A DNA stretch of 64,000 nt, taken from positions 1 through 64,000 of the forward strand of contig NZ_JMPR01000037.1 of NCBI RefSeq assembly GCF_000735525.1. Direction: 5' to 3'. Position 1 is the first letter of the stretch; every line of letters begins with the position of its first letter. Source of the DNA: Tatumella ptyseos ATCC 33301. Lineage in GTDB: Bacteria; Pseudomonadota; Gammaproteobacteria; Enterobacterales; Enterobacteriaceae. Positions 40,247 through 49,226 of this stretch are shown piece after piece. The translations under genes and the position numbers were made by a program. Under the pieces are notes generated by a model. That model worked only from the letters and a program-made list of their open reading frames with translations, ran no database searches and was not told the DNA's origin.

Positions 40247-40783
40247 TCAGAGGAAGCCGGTGAGTCGCAGGGCAAAGTACCCGATGACAATCACAATCAC
40301 CGGCAGAATGTACAAATGAAAATACTGCCTGAAAATAGAGTGATTTTGTGTCTGCAGTTTTTCGGTCAGTTGCTTACGGGTCAGACCACCGCCTTCTTTA
40401 ACCTGTTCAAGGATGAGCTGATCATCAATGCTTTCTTTAATAAAACAGGACTGGCGCCACATGCGGTCACCCGAAGCCTGTAAGGCCAGCCCGACAAAAA
40501 TCATGAAGTAAATCACCCAGAACAAAACATCGGCCTGTGTCCCGAAGTCCGGGACCGGTGAGTTCTGCCATAAAAAGCTCAGAAACGGCGTGTTAAATTT
40601 CACCATATTGATCATGACATGAATGAAATCTGTTAATACCGCATCGATACCGGGTTGGTTATCACTGTGGATGTACAAATAGTTCATGAGTGATATCAGG
40701 GTCGATATCACAGCAGGAATAAATAACAACCAGCCGGCAACTTTTTTGCCGATGGCGATCCTGCCTGTTTGTTGATAATTCAT
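40247..40783 (-). CDS. yniB: YniB, inner-membrane protein
   Basis: 178 residues with four predicted membrane spans (about 13-33, 65-85, 90-110 and 155-175), similar to E. coli YniB throughout (MNYQQTGRIAIGKKVAGW; DAVLTDFIHVMINMVKFNTPFL; YILPVIVIVIGYF). The function is unknown. It converges with yniA and is divergent from hxpB, the E. coli arrangement. Confidence 0.92.
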   Translation of the reverse strand: MNYQQTGRIAIGKKVAGWLLFIPAVISTLISLMNYLYIHSDNQPGIDAVLTDFIHVMINMVKFNTPFLSFLWQNSPVPDFGTQADVLFWVIYFMIFVGLALQASGDRMWRQSCFIKESIDDQLILEQVKEGGGLTRKQLTEKLQTQNHSIFRQYFHLYILPVIVIVIGYFALRLTGFL

Positions 40784-40952
40784 GCTCTCTCCTGCAGCGG
40801 TTTTTGTGATACAAGTCTACCTGCGCCCCGGTTATTTTTCCTGTTTTATACCGCTAAAATAATAATTCCTGAGATATTTCATACAACCGGACGCATAATT
40901 TTCGTTACCCTGTTAGTTTTTTGCAATGTTTTAACCATTCACGGAGGGTTTT

Positions 40953-41636
40953 ATGGCCTATCATCGCCCGGTCAAAGCAGCAATATTTGATATGGACGGA
41001 TTGCTGATCAACTCGGAACCGTTCTGGCATCAGGCTGAACTGGACGTATTCTCACGTGCTGGCATCGATATCAGCCTGCGTGACTCCTTACCGGAAACCA
41101 CAGGATTACGTATCGACCAGGTGGTCAGACTTTGGTTTGATGCGGGCAATATCCGCCATCTGAATGCTGAAGAGATCACACAGCAGATTATCGCTGAGGT
41201 GGCAGAGAAAATTCGCCAACAGCGCCCGCTGATGCCGGGTGTCCGTGAAGCTCTGGAGATGTGTCGCGAATGTGGTTTTAAAATCGGCCTCGCTTCCGCC
41301 TCTCCGCTGAGTTTAATTCAGAGCGTCCTCGAACTATTTTCTCTGCAGCCTTATTTCGACGCGGTCGCTTCCGCAGGCGAACTTCCTTACAGCAAACCTC
41401 ATCCTCAGGTGTATCTGAATGCCGCAGCAGCACTGGCGACAGACCCGTTACATTGCGTGGCTCTGGAAGACTCACTTAACGGTATGGTTGCGGCGAAAGC
41501 CGCAAGAATGCGTACGCTGGTCGTGCCTGCCGCTGCAGAAGCCCATTTGCCCGTCTGGAGTCTGGCACACGCCCGCGTAGACTCCCTTAATGATCTGACA
41601 CCGGATCTGTTGGGCTACTTACCGGCTATCCGCTGA
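40953..41636 (+). CDS. hxpB: Hexitol phosphatase B (YniC), HAD family
   Basis: 227-residue HAD phosphatase that in E. coli dephosphorylates 2-deoxyglucose-6-phosphate and hexitol phosphates. Motif I is IFDMDGLLINSE (nucleophile and acid Asp near residues 12 and 14), motif II is the Ser in LASASP, motif III the Lys in YSKPHP, and motif IV ALEDSLNG. The second residue after DGLL is Asn where E. coli has Asp (LLIDSE), outside the catalytic pair. GGAGGG lies 7 bases before the ATG. The gene order yniA-yniB-yniC is conserved. Confidence 0.93.
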   Translation: MAYHRPVKAAIFDMDGLLINSEPFWHQAELDVFSRAGIDISLRDSLPETTGLRIDQVVRLWFDAGNIRHLNAEEITQQIIAEVAEKIRQQRPLMPGVREALEMCRECGFKIGLASASPLSLIQSVLELFSLQPYFDAVASAGELPYSKPHPQVYLNAAAALATDPLHCVALEDSLNGMVAAKAARMRTLVVPAAAEAHLPVWSLAHARVDSLNDLTPDLLGYLPAIR

Positions 41637-41642
41637 GCCGGT

Positions 41643-41664
41643 GCAGGGAGCCAAGGCTCCCTGC
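41643..41664. repeat. Hairpin after hxpB
   Basis: GCAGGGAGCC and GGCTCCCTGC form a perfect 10-bp stem with a 2-base loop, directly after the hxpB stop codon. There is no T-run. The rest of the 375-base hxpB-ydjM gap holds the LexA box and ydjM promoter at its right end and nothing else I can name. Confidence 0.6.
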
Positions 41665-41969
41665 GGTCAGACGACAGACTTCTGTACGCCGCGTTAAAGG
41701 TCTTCTCCCGGGCACGAACGATCACACGTGAGGATCATGACTTCCGGGGGGAATTCCGACTCTCCGCCCGGCTCCCGACGTAACCAGCATCACTGACTCA
41801 GCAGTGTTGGTATCCTTTTCTGTTATCTGCGCCGCCTGTGCAGAAATTTCCGTGGCCTTTCCCTGCGCTTCATCGCCCCCGCAGGAGCGGAGTTTTCTCT
41901 GCTTGTGTCAATGTCATTTATTATTTGTTACAGCGTCACATATACCTTTTCGCTGTATAAATCCCTATA

Positions 41970-41985
41970 CTGTATACATTGACAG
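41970..41985. promoter_or_regulatory. LexA box of ydjM
   Basis: CTGTATACATTGACAG has the CTG-N10-CAG frame with an A/T-rich core. The flanks complete TACTGT and ACAGTT. It overlaps a TATACT -10 element and lies 27 bases before ydjM, which is SOS-regulated in E. coli. A second CTGTATAA half-site lies 18 bases upstream. Confidence 0.85.
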
Positions 41986-42011
41986 TTAATCAGGAAGTTG
42001 CAGGATATCTC

Positions 42012-42596
42012 ATGACGGCCGAAGGCCATATTCTCTTCGCTGTTGCCAGCGCCATTATTGCTAAACGCAGCGATCTGACCCCCGTTATTGCCCACGCAGA
42101 CTGGTGGCATTTACTCCCGGCAACATTACTGACATGTCTGCTGCCGGATATTGATCACCCTTCGTCCCTGCTCGGCAGACGTTTACGCTGGATTTCTGTC
42201 CCGGTCTCCCGTGCATTCGGTCACCGGGGATTTACCCATAGCCTGATAGCCATCGTCGCCGGATTGTGGTTGTTGCATTTGAAACTGCCGGAGGCTCTGT
42301 GGCTGCCCGCTGACGTGATGCAGGGAATGGTCCTGGGTTATCTGAGCCATATTGTCGCCGATATGCTGACACCCGCGGGTGTGCCTCTGCTATGGCCCTG
42401 TCGCTGGCGGTTTCGTTTTCCGGTGTTACAGCCGCAAAAAAGTAATCTGCTGGAACGATGGTTCTGTATCACCTTGGTTGCCTGTGCGGTATTACTGCCA
42501 GGTCCTCTGACGAAACAGGTCGTCAGCACGACCGGCAAACAAATTTATTCAACCGCTATCGATTGGCAAAAACAGCTGACGCAGTCCCTGCATTAA
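42012..42596 (+). CDS. ydjM: YdjM, LexA-regulated inner-membrane hydrolase-like protein (DUF457)
   Basis: 194 residues, similar to E. coli YdjM (196). It belongs to the DUF457/LexA-binding inner-membrane family, related to metal-dependent hydrolases, with the conserved LLPDIDHPSSLLGRR and FGHRGFTHSL motifs (the His and Asp residues likely bind metal) and HIVADMLTPAGVPLLWP. Several membrane spans. The start was chosen by homology (MTAEGH) with AGGA upstream. It stands behind a clear LexA box, so it should be induced by DNA damage. The exact reaction is unknown. Confidence 0.93.
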   Translation: MTAEGHILFAVASAIIAKRSDLTPVIAHADWWHLLPATLLTCLLPDIDHPSSLLGRRLRWISVPVSRAFGHRGFTHSLIAIVAGLWLLHLKLPEALWLPADVMQGMVLGYLSHIVADMLTPAGVPLLWPCRWRFRFPVLQPQKSNLLERWFCITLVACAVLLPGPLTKQVVSTTGKQIYSTAIDWQKQLTQSLH

Positions 42597-42643
42597 CCGC
42601 TGTACGGCGGCATAGTGAATGTTGAGTAAAGAAGTGCCAGGCG

Positions 42644-42661
42644 TAACGGGGAAGCCCGTTA
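42644..42661. repeat. Short hairpin downstream of ydjM
   Basis: TAACGGG and CCCGTTA form a 7-bp stem with a 4-base GAAG loop (a stable GNRA-like tetraloop). It could act as the ydjM 3' end, though no T-run follows. Confidence 0.4.
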
Positions 42662-42765
42662 AGAAAGCGTTAATTAGTGTAATGGAAGGAAAAATCCGAG
42701 CTATAACCCTTGAGTTTTCGGGTATGCGCGCCGATCATTTGCTCAATTATTGTCGGAGATAGAAT

Positions 42766-43158
42766 ATGAAAAAAGTTATCCCATCTCTGCTGGCGTTAAC
42801 CCTGACTATGCCAGGTATAGCGCTGGCTTACCCGCATGGTCCCGGCCCTGGTTTCGGCGGCCCTGGCCCCGGTGGCGGGCCAGGCTGGCATGGTGGTCCC
42901 GGCCCTGGCGGCGGCTTTCTGCCTGACTTAGCGACCGGAGTTCTGATAGGCGGCCTGACCTACTATCTTCTCAACGGTATTTATTATCAGCGTCAGGGGA
43001 ATGACTATGTCGTGGTCAACCCGCCTCCACAGAGTACACCGCAACATCTGCAGGTGCTGGACTTTAACGGTAAACGTTATTATGTGCAGGCAGGCCATTA
43101 TTATCAGCGTAATATCGACGGTGATTATATCGAGGTCCCGCGACCTGATGGTTTGTAG
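42766..43158 (+). CDS. Secreted Gly/Pro-rich small protein (DUF6515-like, 130 aa)
   Basis: A signal peptide of about 22 residues ends GIALA, then a low-complexity segment of Gly, Pro and His (about residues 23-50, with repeated PGPG and GGPG) leads to a compact C-terminal half rich in Tyr (GGLTYYLLNGIYYQRQGNDYVVV; YYVQAGHYYQRNIDGDYIEV). The paired YYQR-G-DY repeats resemble DUF6515-type periplasmic proteins of unknown function. GGAG lies 9 bases before the ATG, and a strong terminator follows. It lies where E. coli has the ydjN-cedA-katE-chb stretch. Confidence 0.82.
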   Translation: MKKVIPSLLALTLTMPGIALAYPHGPGPGFGGPGPGGGPGWHGGPGPGGGFLPDLATGVLIGGLTYYLLNGIYYQRQGNDYVVVNPPPQSTPQHLQVLDFNGKRYYVQAGHYYQRNIDGDYIEVPRPDGL

Positions 43159-43177
43159 CCACAGAGCATCCTGAACA

Positions 43178-43211
43178 GACAAAAGGCCAGTCATAATGCT
43201 GGCCTTTTGTC
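43178..43211. terminator. Bidirectional terminator before osmE
   Basis: GACAAAAGGCCAG and CTGGCCTTTTGTC form a 13-bp perfect stem with an 8-base loop, serving the Gly/Pro-rich protein gene and the converging osmE. Confidence 0.9.
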
Positions 43212-43225
43212 GTATTAGCGAAGGA

Positions 43226-43567
43226 TCAGTTCGCTTGCGGTGCCTGGGGATCTGTGTCGTATTCGCTGCAGCTCTGGAAGCCGTAATTCATCACATGTCC
43301 GGTCTCGTTATAGCTGACAAAATAGGTCAGCGGTTTACCTTCGCTCTGACCAATAATGTAAGTATCGCAGGTTCCACGGGCATGGATCATGGTGATCACG
43401 GAGGCCGGTTGCCCGCCGATATGGCGAACCTGGTCACGTGTCATTCCTTTTTTGACGTCTTTTACCACGGGTTTGGTGACATAGCTTTCTGCCTGATGAT
43501 ACGTCGTACAGCCGGAAAGAATAGCCATGACAGCGCCGGCTGCGATAAGTCCGGTGAATTTATGCAT
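43226..43567 (-). CDS. osmE: Osmotically inducible lipoprotein OsmE
   Basis: 113 residues with lipobox ILSGC (lipidated Cys at about residue 20) and a SmpA/OmlA-type domain. It closely matches E. coli OsmE in VVKDVKKGMTRDQVRHIGGQP and MIHARGTCDTYI and the ending EYDTDPQAPQ. In E. coli it is induced by high osmolarity and in stationary phase. It is divergent from the Bcr-like exporter and near nadE, the E. coli neighbourhood. Confidence 0.94.
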   Translation of the reverse strand: MHKFTGLIAAGAVMAILSGCTTYHQAESYVTKPVVKDVKKGMTRDQVRHIGGQPASVITMIHARGTCDTYIIGQSEGKPLTYFVSYNETGHVMNYGFQSCSEYDTDPQAPQAN

Positions 43568-43812
43568 TATTTACCTCACTGTAATCGTAATACACAATAA
43601 GAGATCAGATGAGCTGTTCAACTGACGTCCTTAAAGTGTAATAGGTAATAACGATAAAACAAATGGTTAGCATGGACTGACGCGCCTTAAATCGATATTC
43701 TCTTGCAGAGTCCATCGCGGGAAACCAGCGTGCCTCTGGCCTCTGACAGAGATAATCTGTTAATTTTCATACTTATGTTACTCAACGGAAACACCATAGA
43801 TTCAGAGGAAAA

Positions 43813-45009
43813 ATGTACAAAGCCCCCCCGCACCGTTTCTCTTTTGTGCTGATCCTTGGCCTGATGGCCGGACTCGGCCCTTTATGTATTGATTTATACC
43901 TCCCCGCGCTGCCACAACTGGCCGATAGTCTGCATATTGCGACGGCCAGCGCACAGCTTAGCCTGACCGCAGGTCTGCTGGGCCTCGGGCTCGGGCAACT
44001 GCTTTTTGGCCCGATGAGTGATAAGTACGGGCGAACGTTGCCGCTGGCATTGTCATTACTGCTACTGCTGTTAGCCTCCATCGCCTGTTCAATGGCTCAT
44101 AGCCTGGATCAGCTACTGATTGCCCGCCTGTTCCAGGGGGTGGGTGGCGCCGGAGGGGCGGTATTATCCCGTGCCATCGCCCGGGATATGTACAGTGGTC
44201 ATGAACTGACTCGCTTCTTTGCTATGCTGATGCTGGTGAATGGTCTGGCCCCGATTGCGGCTCCGGTGATTGGCGGCGCACTGATGAACATTATGAACTG
44301 GCGCGGAATTTTCCTGGTTCTGTCCGGTATTGCCATTCTGCTGGTGACCCTCAGTCGTTTACATATTCATGAAACGCTGCACCCGGAAAAACGTAGCCAG
44401 GGTTCTCTGCTTTCTGCCTGGGGTGCACTGGGGAAGGTGATCACCCACCGCCCGTTTATGGGCTTTTGCCTGACGCAGGGGTTTATGATGGCGGGTATGT
44501 TTGCCTATATCGGCGCATCACCGTTTGTCCTGCAACAGATTTACGGAATGTCACCGCAAACCTTCAGCCACTGCTTTGCACTGAACGGGCTGGGCCTGGT
44601 GATTGCCTCACAAACCAGCGCCCGTCTCAGTCCGCGACTGGGAGAATACCGGGTGCTGAAAGGCGGACTGACACTGGCGTTTGTCGCGTCTCTTAGTCTG
44701 TTGATTGCCGGCATTATGCACGCGCCGTTACCGGTGATACTGTTTACCTTGTTCTTCAGCATTGCCAGCAATGCCGTCATTTCCACCACGGCATCTTCTC
44801 TGGCGATGCAGAGTCAGGGTAAACGCGCCGGCAGTGCCTCTGCGGTGATCGGAGTCACGATGTTCACGCTGGGTTCCCTGAGTATTCCTGTCACAGGACT
44901 GGGCGGAACATCGGTTATCAGTATGACATCGACGATTTTTGGCTGTTTTATGCTGGCGATACTGATGTTTACCTTTGTGGCAAAAAAACCTGTGGCCGCG
45001 GTAAAATAA
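43813..45009 (+). CDS. MFS multidrug exporter, Bcr/CflA family
   Basis: 398 residues with 12 predicted spans and the family marks: GLGPLCIDLYLPALPQLADS at the N-terminus, the motif A loop GPMSDKYGRTLPL, and motif C-like RLFQGVGGAGGAVLSRAIARD. Bcr/CflA proteins export bicyclomycin, chloramphenicol, sulfonamides or cysteine; the substrate here is unknown. It lies between osmE and nadE, which are adjacent in E. coli, so it is an insertion relative to that order. A short 67-base gap to nadE could allow some co-transcription. Confidence 0.85.
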   Translation: MYKAPPHRFSFVLILGLMAGLGPLCIDLYLPALPQLADSLHIATASAQLSLTAGLLGLGLGQLLFGPMSDKYGRTLPLALSLLLLLLASIACSMAHSLDQLLIARLFQGVGGAGGAVLSRAIARDMYSGHELTRFFAMLMLVNGLAPIAAPVIGGALMNIMNWRGIFLVLSGIAILLVTLSRLHIHETLHPEKRSQGSLLSAWGALGKVITHRPFMGFCLTQGFMMAGMFAYIGASPFVLQQIYGMSPQTFSHCFALNGLGLVIASQTSARLSPRLGEYRVLKGGLTLAFVASLSLLIAGIMHAPLPVILFTLFFSIASNAVISTTASSLAMQSQGKRAGSASAVIGVTMFTLGSLSIPVTGLGGTSVISMTSTIFGCFMLAILMFTFVAKKPVAAVK

Positions 45010-45076
45010 ACAGACCGCACAGAAGGAATGTTGTAACACGGCGGTCCCGCACCGCCCCTGAACCGAGGAGTCCTGT

Positions 45077-45904
45077 ATGACATTACAACAAGAAATTATC
45101 CGTGCACTGGGTGTAAAACCGGTGATTGATGTTCAACAGGAAATACGCACCAGTGTGGATTTCCTCAAGTCCTATCTGAAAACCTACCCCGGGCTAAAAA
45201 GTCTGGTATTAGGGATCAGCGGCGGTCAGGATTCAACCCTGACCGGTAAACTTTGCCAGACGGCAATTTCAGAACTGCGTGCTGAAACCGGTGATCAGGA
45301 TTACTGTTTTATTGCTGTGCGTCTGCCTTACGGCGACCAGGCCGACGAGCAGGATTGTCAGGATGCGCTGCATTTTATCCAGCCGGACAAAACACTGACC
45401 GTCAACATTAAAGAAGCCGTGCTGGCCAGCGAGCGCGCGCTGAAAGAGGCCGGAATTGTGTTATCTGATTTTGTGAAGGGGAATGAAAAAGCCCGCGAAC
45501 GAATGAAAGCACAATACAGTATTGCCGGGATGACCCACGGTGTGGTTGTGGGAACCGACCATGCCGCCGAAGCTGTGACCGGCTTTTTTACCAAATACGG
45601 TGACGGCGGTACCGATATCAACCCTATCTTCCGCCTGAACAAAGGTCAGGGCAAACAGCTGCTGAAGCAGCTTGGCTGTCCTGAGCACCTCTACCTGAAA
45701 CATCCGACAGCGGATCTGGAAGACGGACGTCCGGGCCTGCAGGATGAGGTAGCTCTGGGAGTGACTTATGCCCTGATCGATGCCTATCTGGAAGGTAAAA
45801 CGATAGCGCCTGAAGCGGCGAAAATCATCGAAGGCTGGTACCTGAAAACAGAACACAAACGTCAGCCACCCATCACGGTCTTCGACGACTTCTGGAAAAA
45901 ATAG
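45077..45904 (+). CDS. nadE: NH3-dependent NAD+ synthetase
   Basis: 275 residues, as in E. coli NadE. It amidates nicotinic acid adenine dinucleotide to NAD+ with ammonia and ATP. The PP-loop [17 protein letters not shown] lies near residues 46-62; other blocks are [17 protein letters not shown] and [20 protein letters not shown]. The lack of a glutaminase domain fits the ammonia-dependent type. GAGGAG precedes the ATG and a strong terminator follows the stop codon. Confidence 0.97.
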   Translation: MTLQQEIIRALGVKPVIDVQQEIRTSVDFLKSYLKTYPGLKSLVLGISGGQDSTLTGKLCQTAISELRAETGDQDYCFIAVRLPYGDQADEQDCQDALHFIQPDKTLTVNIKEAVLASERALKEAGIVLSDFVKGNEKARERMKAQYSIAGMTHGVVVGTDHAAEAVTGFFTKYGDGGTDINPIFRLNKGQGKQLLKQLGCPEHLYLKHPTADLEDGRPGLQDEVALGVTYALIDAYLEGKTIAPEAAKIIEGWYLKTEHKRQPPITVFDDFWKK

Positions 45905-45923
45905 TCACCTTGCGGACAACGTC

Positions 45924-45954
45924 AAAAACCACCTTCTGAGAAGGTGGTTTTTTT
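45924..45954 (+). terminator. nadE terminator
   Basis: AAAAACCACCTTC and GAAGGTGGTTTTT with a 3-base loop, then T residues, 20 bases past the stop codon. Confidence 0.93.
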
Positions 45955-46156
45955 ATGCTTCCGGCGCGGGGTCTCTGTCACTTTCCGGTCGCCCACCGGG
46001 ATCGGCCTGATAGTATTGATTCCGTCTCCTGCCGGTACGCTCAGAGTGGCCTGATAACAACGCCCCCTCATGATAATAAAACCGCCATAATGGCTGACGG
46101 CGTTTCCTGTCCGTCAGCCCTCAGGGCGGTCTCAGGGGATCTATGTTGTGCCGCAA

Positions 46157-46630
46157 TTAGCCAGCGGAATTCTGTGGCGCATGTCCTTTATGGTCATGTT
46201 TTTCGGTCAGATGACGCTCAAAGTCTTCGTTGTACTGTTTCTTCTGTTCCGGAGTCAGGACGTTGTACAGTTTGTTTTCTGTCTGCAGCCGCTGGAATGC
46301 ACGATCTTTAGCACCCGCGGCCTGGCTGGCCGCTTCAGCTTCTGCTTTTGCCTGATCGAAACTGTCTGATGCGACTATCTGATGAGCCGCACGGCGCTGC
46401 TCAACTGACGGACGTTTCATCTGCTGATGGCTCTGCTTCATGATCTCACGCACCTGCTGTTTCTGGGCATCCGTCAGCTTAATGCCATGGAAGAAGTCAG
46501 GTCCGTGAGGATGCATCGGACGGTGCTGGGAAGCCGGAGGAGGCGTCAGATTTTCGGCCTGCGCGTGTACCACACTGGCAGCACCAAAGGCCAGTGATGT
46601 TGCCAGGATCAGTGAAGTGAGTTTACGCAT
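46157..46630 (-). CDS. spy: Periplasmic ATP-independent chaperone Spy
   Basis: 157 residues: a signal peptide of about 23 residues (MRKLTSLILATSLAFGAAS...) and a helical Spy/CpxP domain with two LTxxQ-type motifs (LTDAQKQQVREIM near residue 52 and LTPEQKKQYNEDF near 126). E. coli Spy forms a cradle-shaped dimer that protects unfolded periplasmic proteins and is induced by Cpx and Bae on envelope stress. It has an extended His/Pro-rich segment (about residues 30-48) and a His-rich C-terminus. It lies between nadE and the ast genes, as in E. coli. Confidence 0.92.
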   Translation of the reverse strand: MRKLTSLILATSLAFGAASVVHAQAENLTPPPASQHRPMHPHGPDFFHGIKLTDAQKQQVREIMKQSHQQMKRPSVEQRRAAHQIVASDSFDQAKAEAEAASQAAGAKDRAFQRLQTENKLYNVLTPEQKKQYNEDFERHLTEKHDHKGHAPQNSAG

Positions 46631-46733
46631 AGAGTCATATCCTTAATGTTTTTAGTTGTCTGACGATGTCTGTTGACACTGTCGTCGTCAGAACCCACTT
46701 TACGCCTGCCAACGTCAATTATTCAGAGGCTGC

Positions 46734-46748
46734 GTAAAACACTGAAAA
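46734..46748. promoter_or_regulatory. Candidate CpxR site upstream of spy
   Basis: GTAAA-ACACT-GAAAA matches the CpxR direct repeat GTAAA-N5-GTAAA with one mismatch, 104 bases before the spy start codon. This fits Cpx control of spy in E. coli, but such short matches are frequent by chance in A/T-rich gaps. Confidence 0.4.
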
Positions 46749-46874
46749 CATAAATGTGAAAAAATCCGCAATCGTGGAGAAAAAATGAGGAAGCCGCAGC
46801 AGAGTGATAAGAAAGTGTATGGCAGAAAGGGGAACAGCCCGGCAAAACCGCCTCCGGGCTGAGATTTTCCGGGT

Positions 46875-47858
46875 TTATGGCTCTTCTTCCAGCATCAGCC
46901 CTGCCCGCAGGCCAAATGCCACCCGGGGGTTAGGAAACAGTACCCGCTCGCCTTGCGGATGCTGCACTACCTCAGTGTGATCGCCGTCTTCAGTCAGTAC
47001 CGTCCCTGCAGGAAACCATGTAAAGTTCGGCGTCGTGTCTGTCATATGCAGATGAAAATGTTCGCCGGTACGGGTTAACTGCCTGATCACCCGGAAACAG
47101 CGTGGCGGGCTTTCCGGCGCCTCCGGAGTTCCGGTATCACCACAGATCCTGGCCCGCAGTGCCCTCCGGGCACGATCAAATTCCGACAGCTGATTACAAC
47201 CAAACGGCAGTGCCTTCCCAAGCTCCAGGGTACAGCTCTCCGCTTCCGTCATATGGCAGGTATAGTGGCTGAAGGTCCCGCCCGGGGCCTGATGGAAAAC
47301 CAGCGCTTCCAGACCGGCACGGCCCAGCCAGTCGATAAAGGGCGCATTCCGTGGTCGGGGGCTTGCCGGCAACAATCCGAATTGCGGGTAGAGTGATCCG
47401 CGAATAGCCGTATGCAAATCGAGATGCCAGCAGACTGACTGTGCTTCATCCCCGCGACGGAAGTCACAGACCGCCTGCTCTAACTGCGCTGCACGCTGCG
47501 ATTCATCGCAGGAGGGTAATGTGTCCCGGTAACCTGAAAACAGGCGATTCAGATCATAATCGATATAGCGCACACCCTGACGTATTGCCTGCGGATTCCC
47601 GAAGATCACCAGCAATCGCTGCGCAACCGGACATTCGCCGGCCAGTAATTCCGTCACCAGCTGATTCAGGATCTCTATTGGCGCGGTTTCGTTACCGTGG
47701 ATCCCGGCAGAAATAATCAGCGATCCCGGCTCACGGGGTGTGCGGGGGGTAAACTCCAGTATCCCCTCCCCTGTTTCACGCCAGTAAAGTGTGGCATTTT
47801 CTCCCTCTCCCGGCAGAGCCGGCTGCCCGGATAACATGCCCTGAAGATAATCGGTCAT
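46875..47858 (-). CDS. astE: Succinylglutamate desuccinylase
   Basis: 327 residues, zinc hydrolase of the aspartoacylase/AstE family and last enzyme of the arginine succinyltransferase pathway: N-succinylglutamate to succinate and glutamate. The first zinc motif is SAGIHGNETAPIE (His and Glu near residues 53-56), and the third ligand lies in WHLDLHTAIRGS. The catalytic Glu lies in the CTLELGKALPFG block. It starts 12 bases past the astB stop codon, as last gene of the ast unit. Confidence 0.94.
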   Translation of the reverse strand: MTDYLQGMLSGQPALPGEGENATLYWRETGEGILEFTPRTPREPGSLIISAGIHGNETAPIEILNQLVTELLAGECPVAQRLLVIFGNPQAIRQGVRYIDYDLNRLFSGYRDTLPSCDESQRAAQLEQAVCDFRRGDEAQSVCWHLDLHTAIRGSLYPQFGLLPASPRPRNAPFIDWLGRAGLEALVFHQAPGGTFSHYTCHMTEAESCTLELGKALPFGCNQLSEFDRARRALRARICGDTGTPEAPESPPRCFRVIRQLTRTGEHFHLHMTDTTPNFTWFPAGTVLTEDGDHTEVVQHPQGERVLFPNPRVAFGLRAGLMLEEEP

Positions 47859-47870
47859 TCGTTTTTATCC

Positions 47871-49217
47871 TTACTGTGATTGCCGGAAGTCATACACCGC
47901 CCCGAGGTTCAGTATGCCCGTCAGTTCATCCAGAGCCTGATAATTTTCCGTCAGTAGTTGCGGGTCCGCCAGGTCATCCGCCGTCAGCCGGTCACGGTAA
48001 AATTTCCGTGCCCAGGCCGTCAGCCGGGCATAGAGTGCATCATTCATCATGACAGCCGGGTTGACGGCCTGACGTTCTTCTTCTGTCAGAGTAACCCGCA
48101 AACGCAGACACGCAGGCCCGCCGCCATTACGCATGCTTTCGCGCAGATCGAAGACCTGTAAATCGGTGACCGGATTGTCATCGGCCAGCAGCTGTTGCAG
48201 ATATTGCCATACTGCCGGATGTTCACGGGCTTCCTGCGGCAGCACCAGCGACATACTGCCATCTTTCCGGCTCAGTAACTGGCTGTTAAAGAGATAGGTT
48301 TTTACTGCATCACTGACCGTCACGGCCTCATCCGGCACCACCAGCGGATGAAACTCAGGCAGGCGTTCCCGGAGGGTATCAAAAAGTGCCTGTTGTCCGG
48401 TAAAGGCATGTTCATGACAAAAAAGCACTTCGCGGTGACTGACGGCAATCACATCATTATGAAACACTCCCTGATCGATCACCGCGGGGTTCTGTTGTGC
48501 ATAAAGGGTTCTTTGCGGATCCAACTGGTGCAGCCTCGCTACCGCTTCACTGGCCTGACGGGTCTGTCGGGCAGGATAGCGTACCGGCCCGTCGGATGGC
48601 TTTCCGGCATCATAACCGTACACAAACAGCTCCAGCCCCGGATCGCCTGCGCGGTGATACAGACGGTTATGATTTGCCGCCCCTTCATCGCCGAAGGCCG
48701 GGGTCTGGGGTAAAGCGTCATGAACAATAAACCGCCGTTCATCGGCGAATAGCGCACGCAGTATTGCTGTCGTTCCCGGGGCTTCAGACATCCGGTGCAG
48801 TTTATTATTCAGGTTCGCGACCGTGAAATGTACTCGGTTATCGGCAGTATCTGCTGAAGGCGATACGGTGGCGGCATTTGCCACCCACATGGAGGAGGCA
48901 GAACAGGCGGCGGATAAAAGCTCCGGGGCCTGTTTACGGGCTTTTTGCAGTATCTGTACATCATTGCCGGTAAAACCTATCTGCCTCAGCAGGCGCAGAT
49001 CCGGACGAGCCACTGGCGGGATCACGCCCTGCACAAACCCCTGGTCCGCGAGGGCTTTCATTTTCTCCAGCCCCTGCAGCACGGCTTTCAGCGGATTGGA
49101 CGGCTGATACTGATGACGGGCAGAAGCCTCATTCCCGAAGGATAATCCGGCATAATGGTGTGTCGGCCCCACCAGGCCGTCAAAATTGGCTTCTGTCACC
49201 TGCATATCTCTGTTCAT
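47871..49217 (-). CDS. astB: N-succinylarginine dihydrolase
   Basis: 448 residues, amidinotransferase-fold enzyme that splits N2-succinylarginine to succinylornithine, two ammonia and CO2. The N-terminal [20 protein letters not shown] and the [21 protein letters not shown] block (about 245-265, with the catalytic His) are typical, and the catalytic Cys lies in [13 protein letters not shown] near residue 365. The product succinylornithine normally passes to AstC, whose gene is not in this operon. It overlaps the end region of astD closely (9 bases between them). Confidence 0.95.
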   Translation of the reverse strand: MNRDMQVTEANFDGLVGPTHHYAGLSFGNEASARHQYQPSNPLKAVLQGLEKMKALADQGFVQGVIPPVARPDLRLLRQIGFTGNDVQILQKARKQAPELLSAACSASSMWVANAATVSPSADTADNRVHFTVANLNNKLHRMSEAPGTTAILRALFADERRFIVHDALPQTPAFGDEGAANHNRLYHRAGDPGLELFVYGYDAGKPSDGPVRYPARQTRQASEAVARLHQLDPQRTLYAQQNPAVIDQGVFHNDVIAVSHREVLFCHEHAFTGQQALFDTLRERLPEFHPLVVPDEAVTVSDAVKTYLFNSQLLSRKDGSMSLVLPQEAREHPAVWQYLQQLLADDNPVTDLQVFDLRESMRNGGGPACLRLRVTLTEEERQAVNPAVMMNDALYARLTAWARKFYRDRLTADDLADPQLLTENYQALDELTGILNLGAVYDFRQSQ

Positions 49218-49226
49218 TGCGTATCC

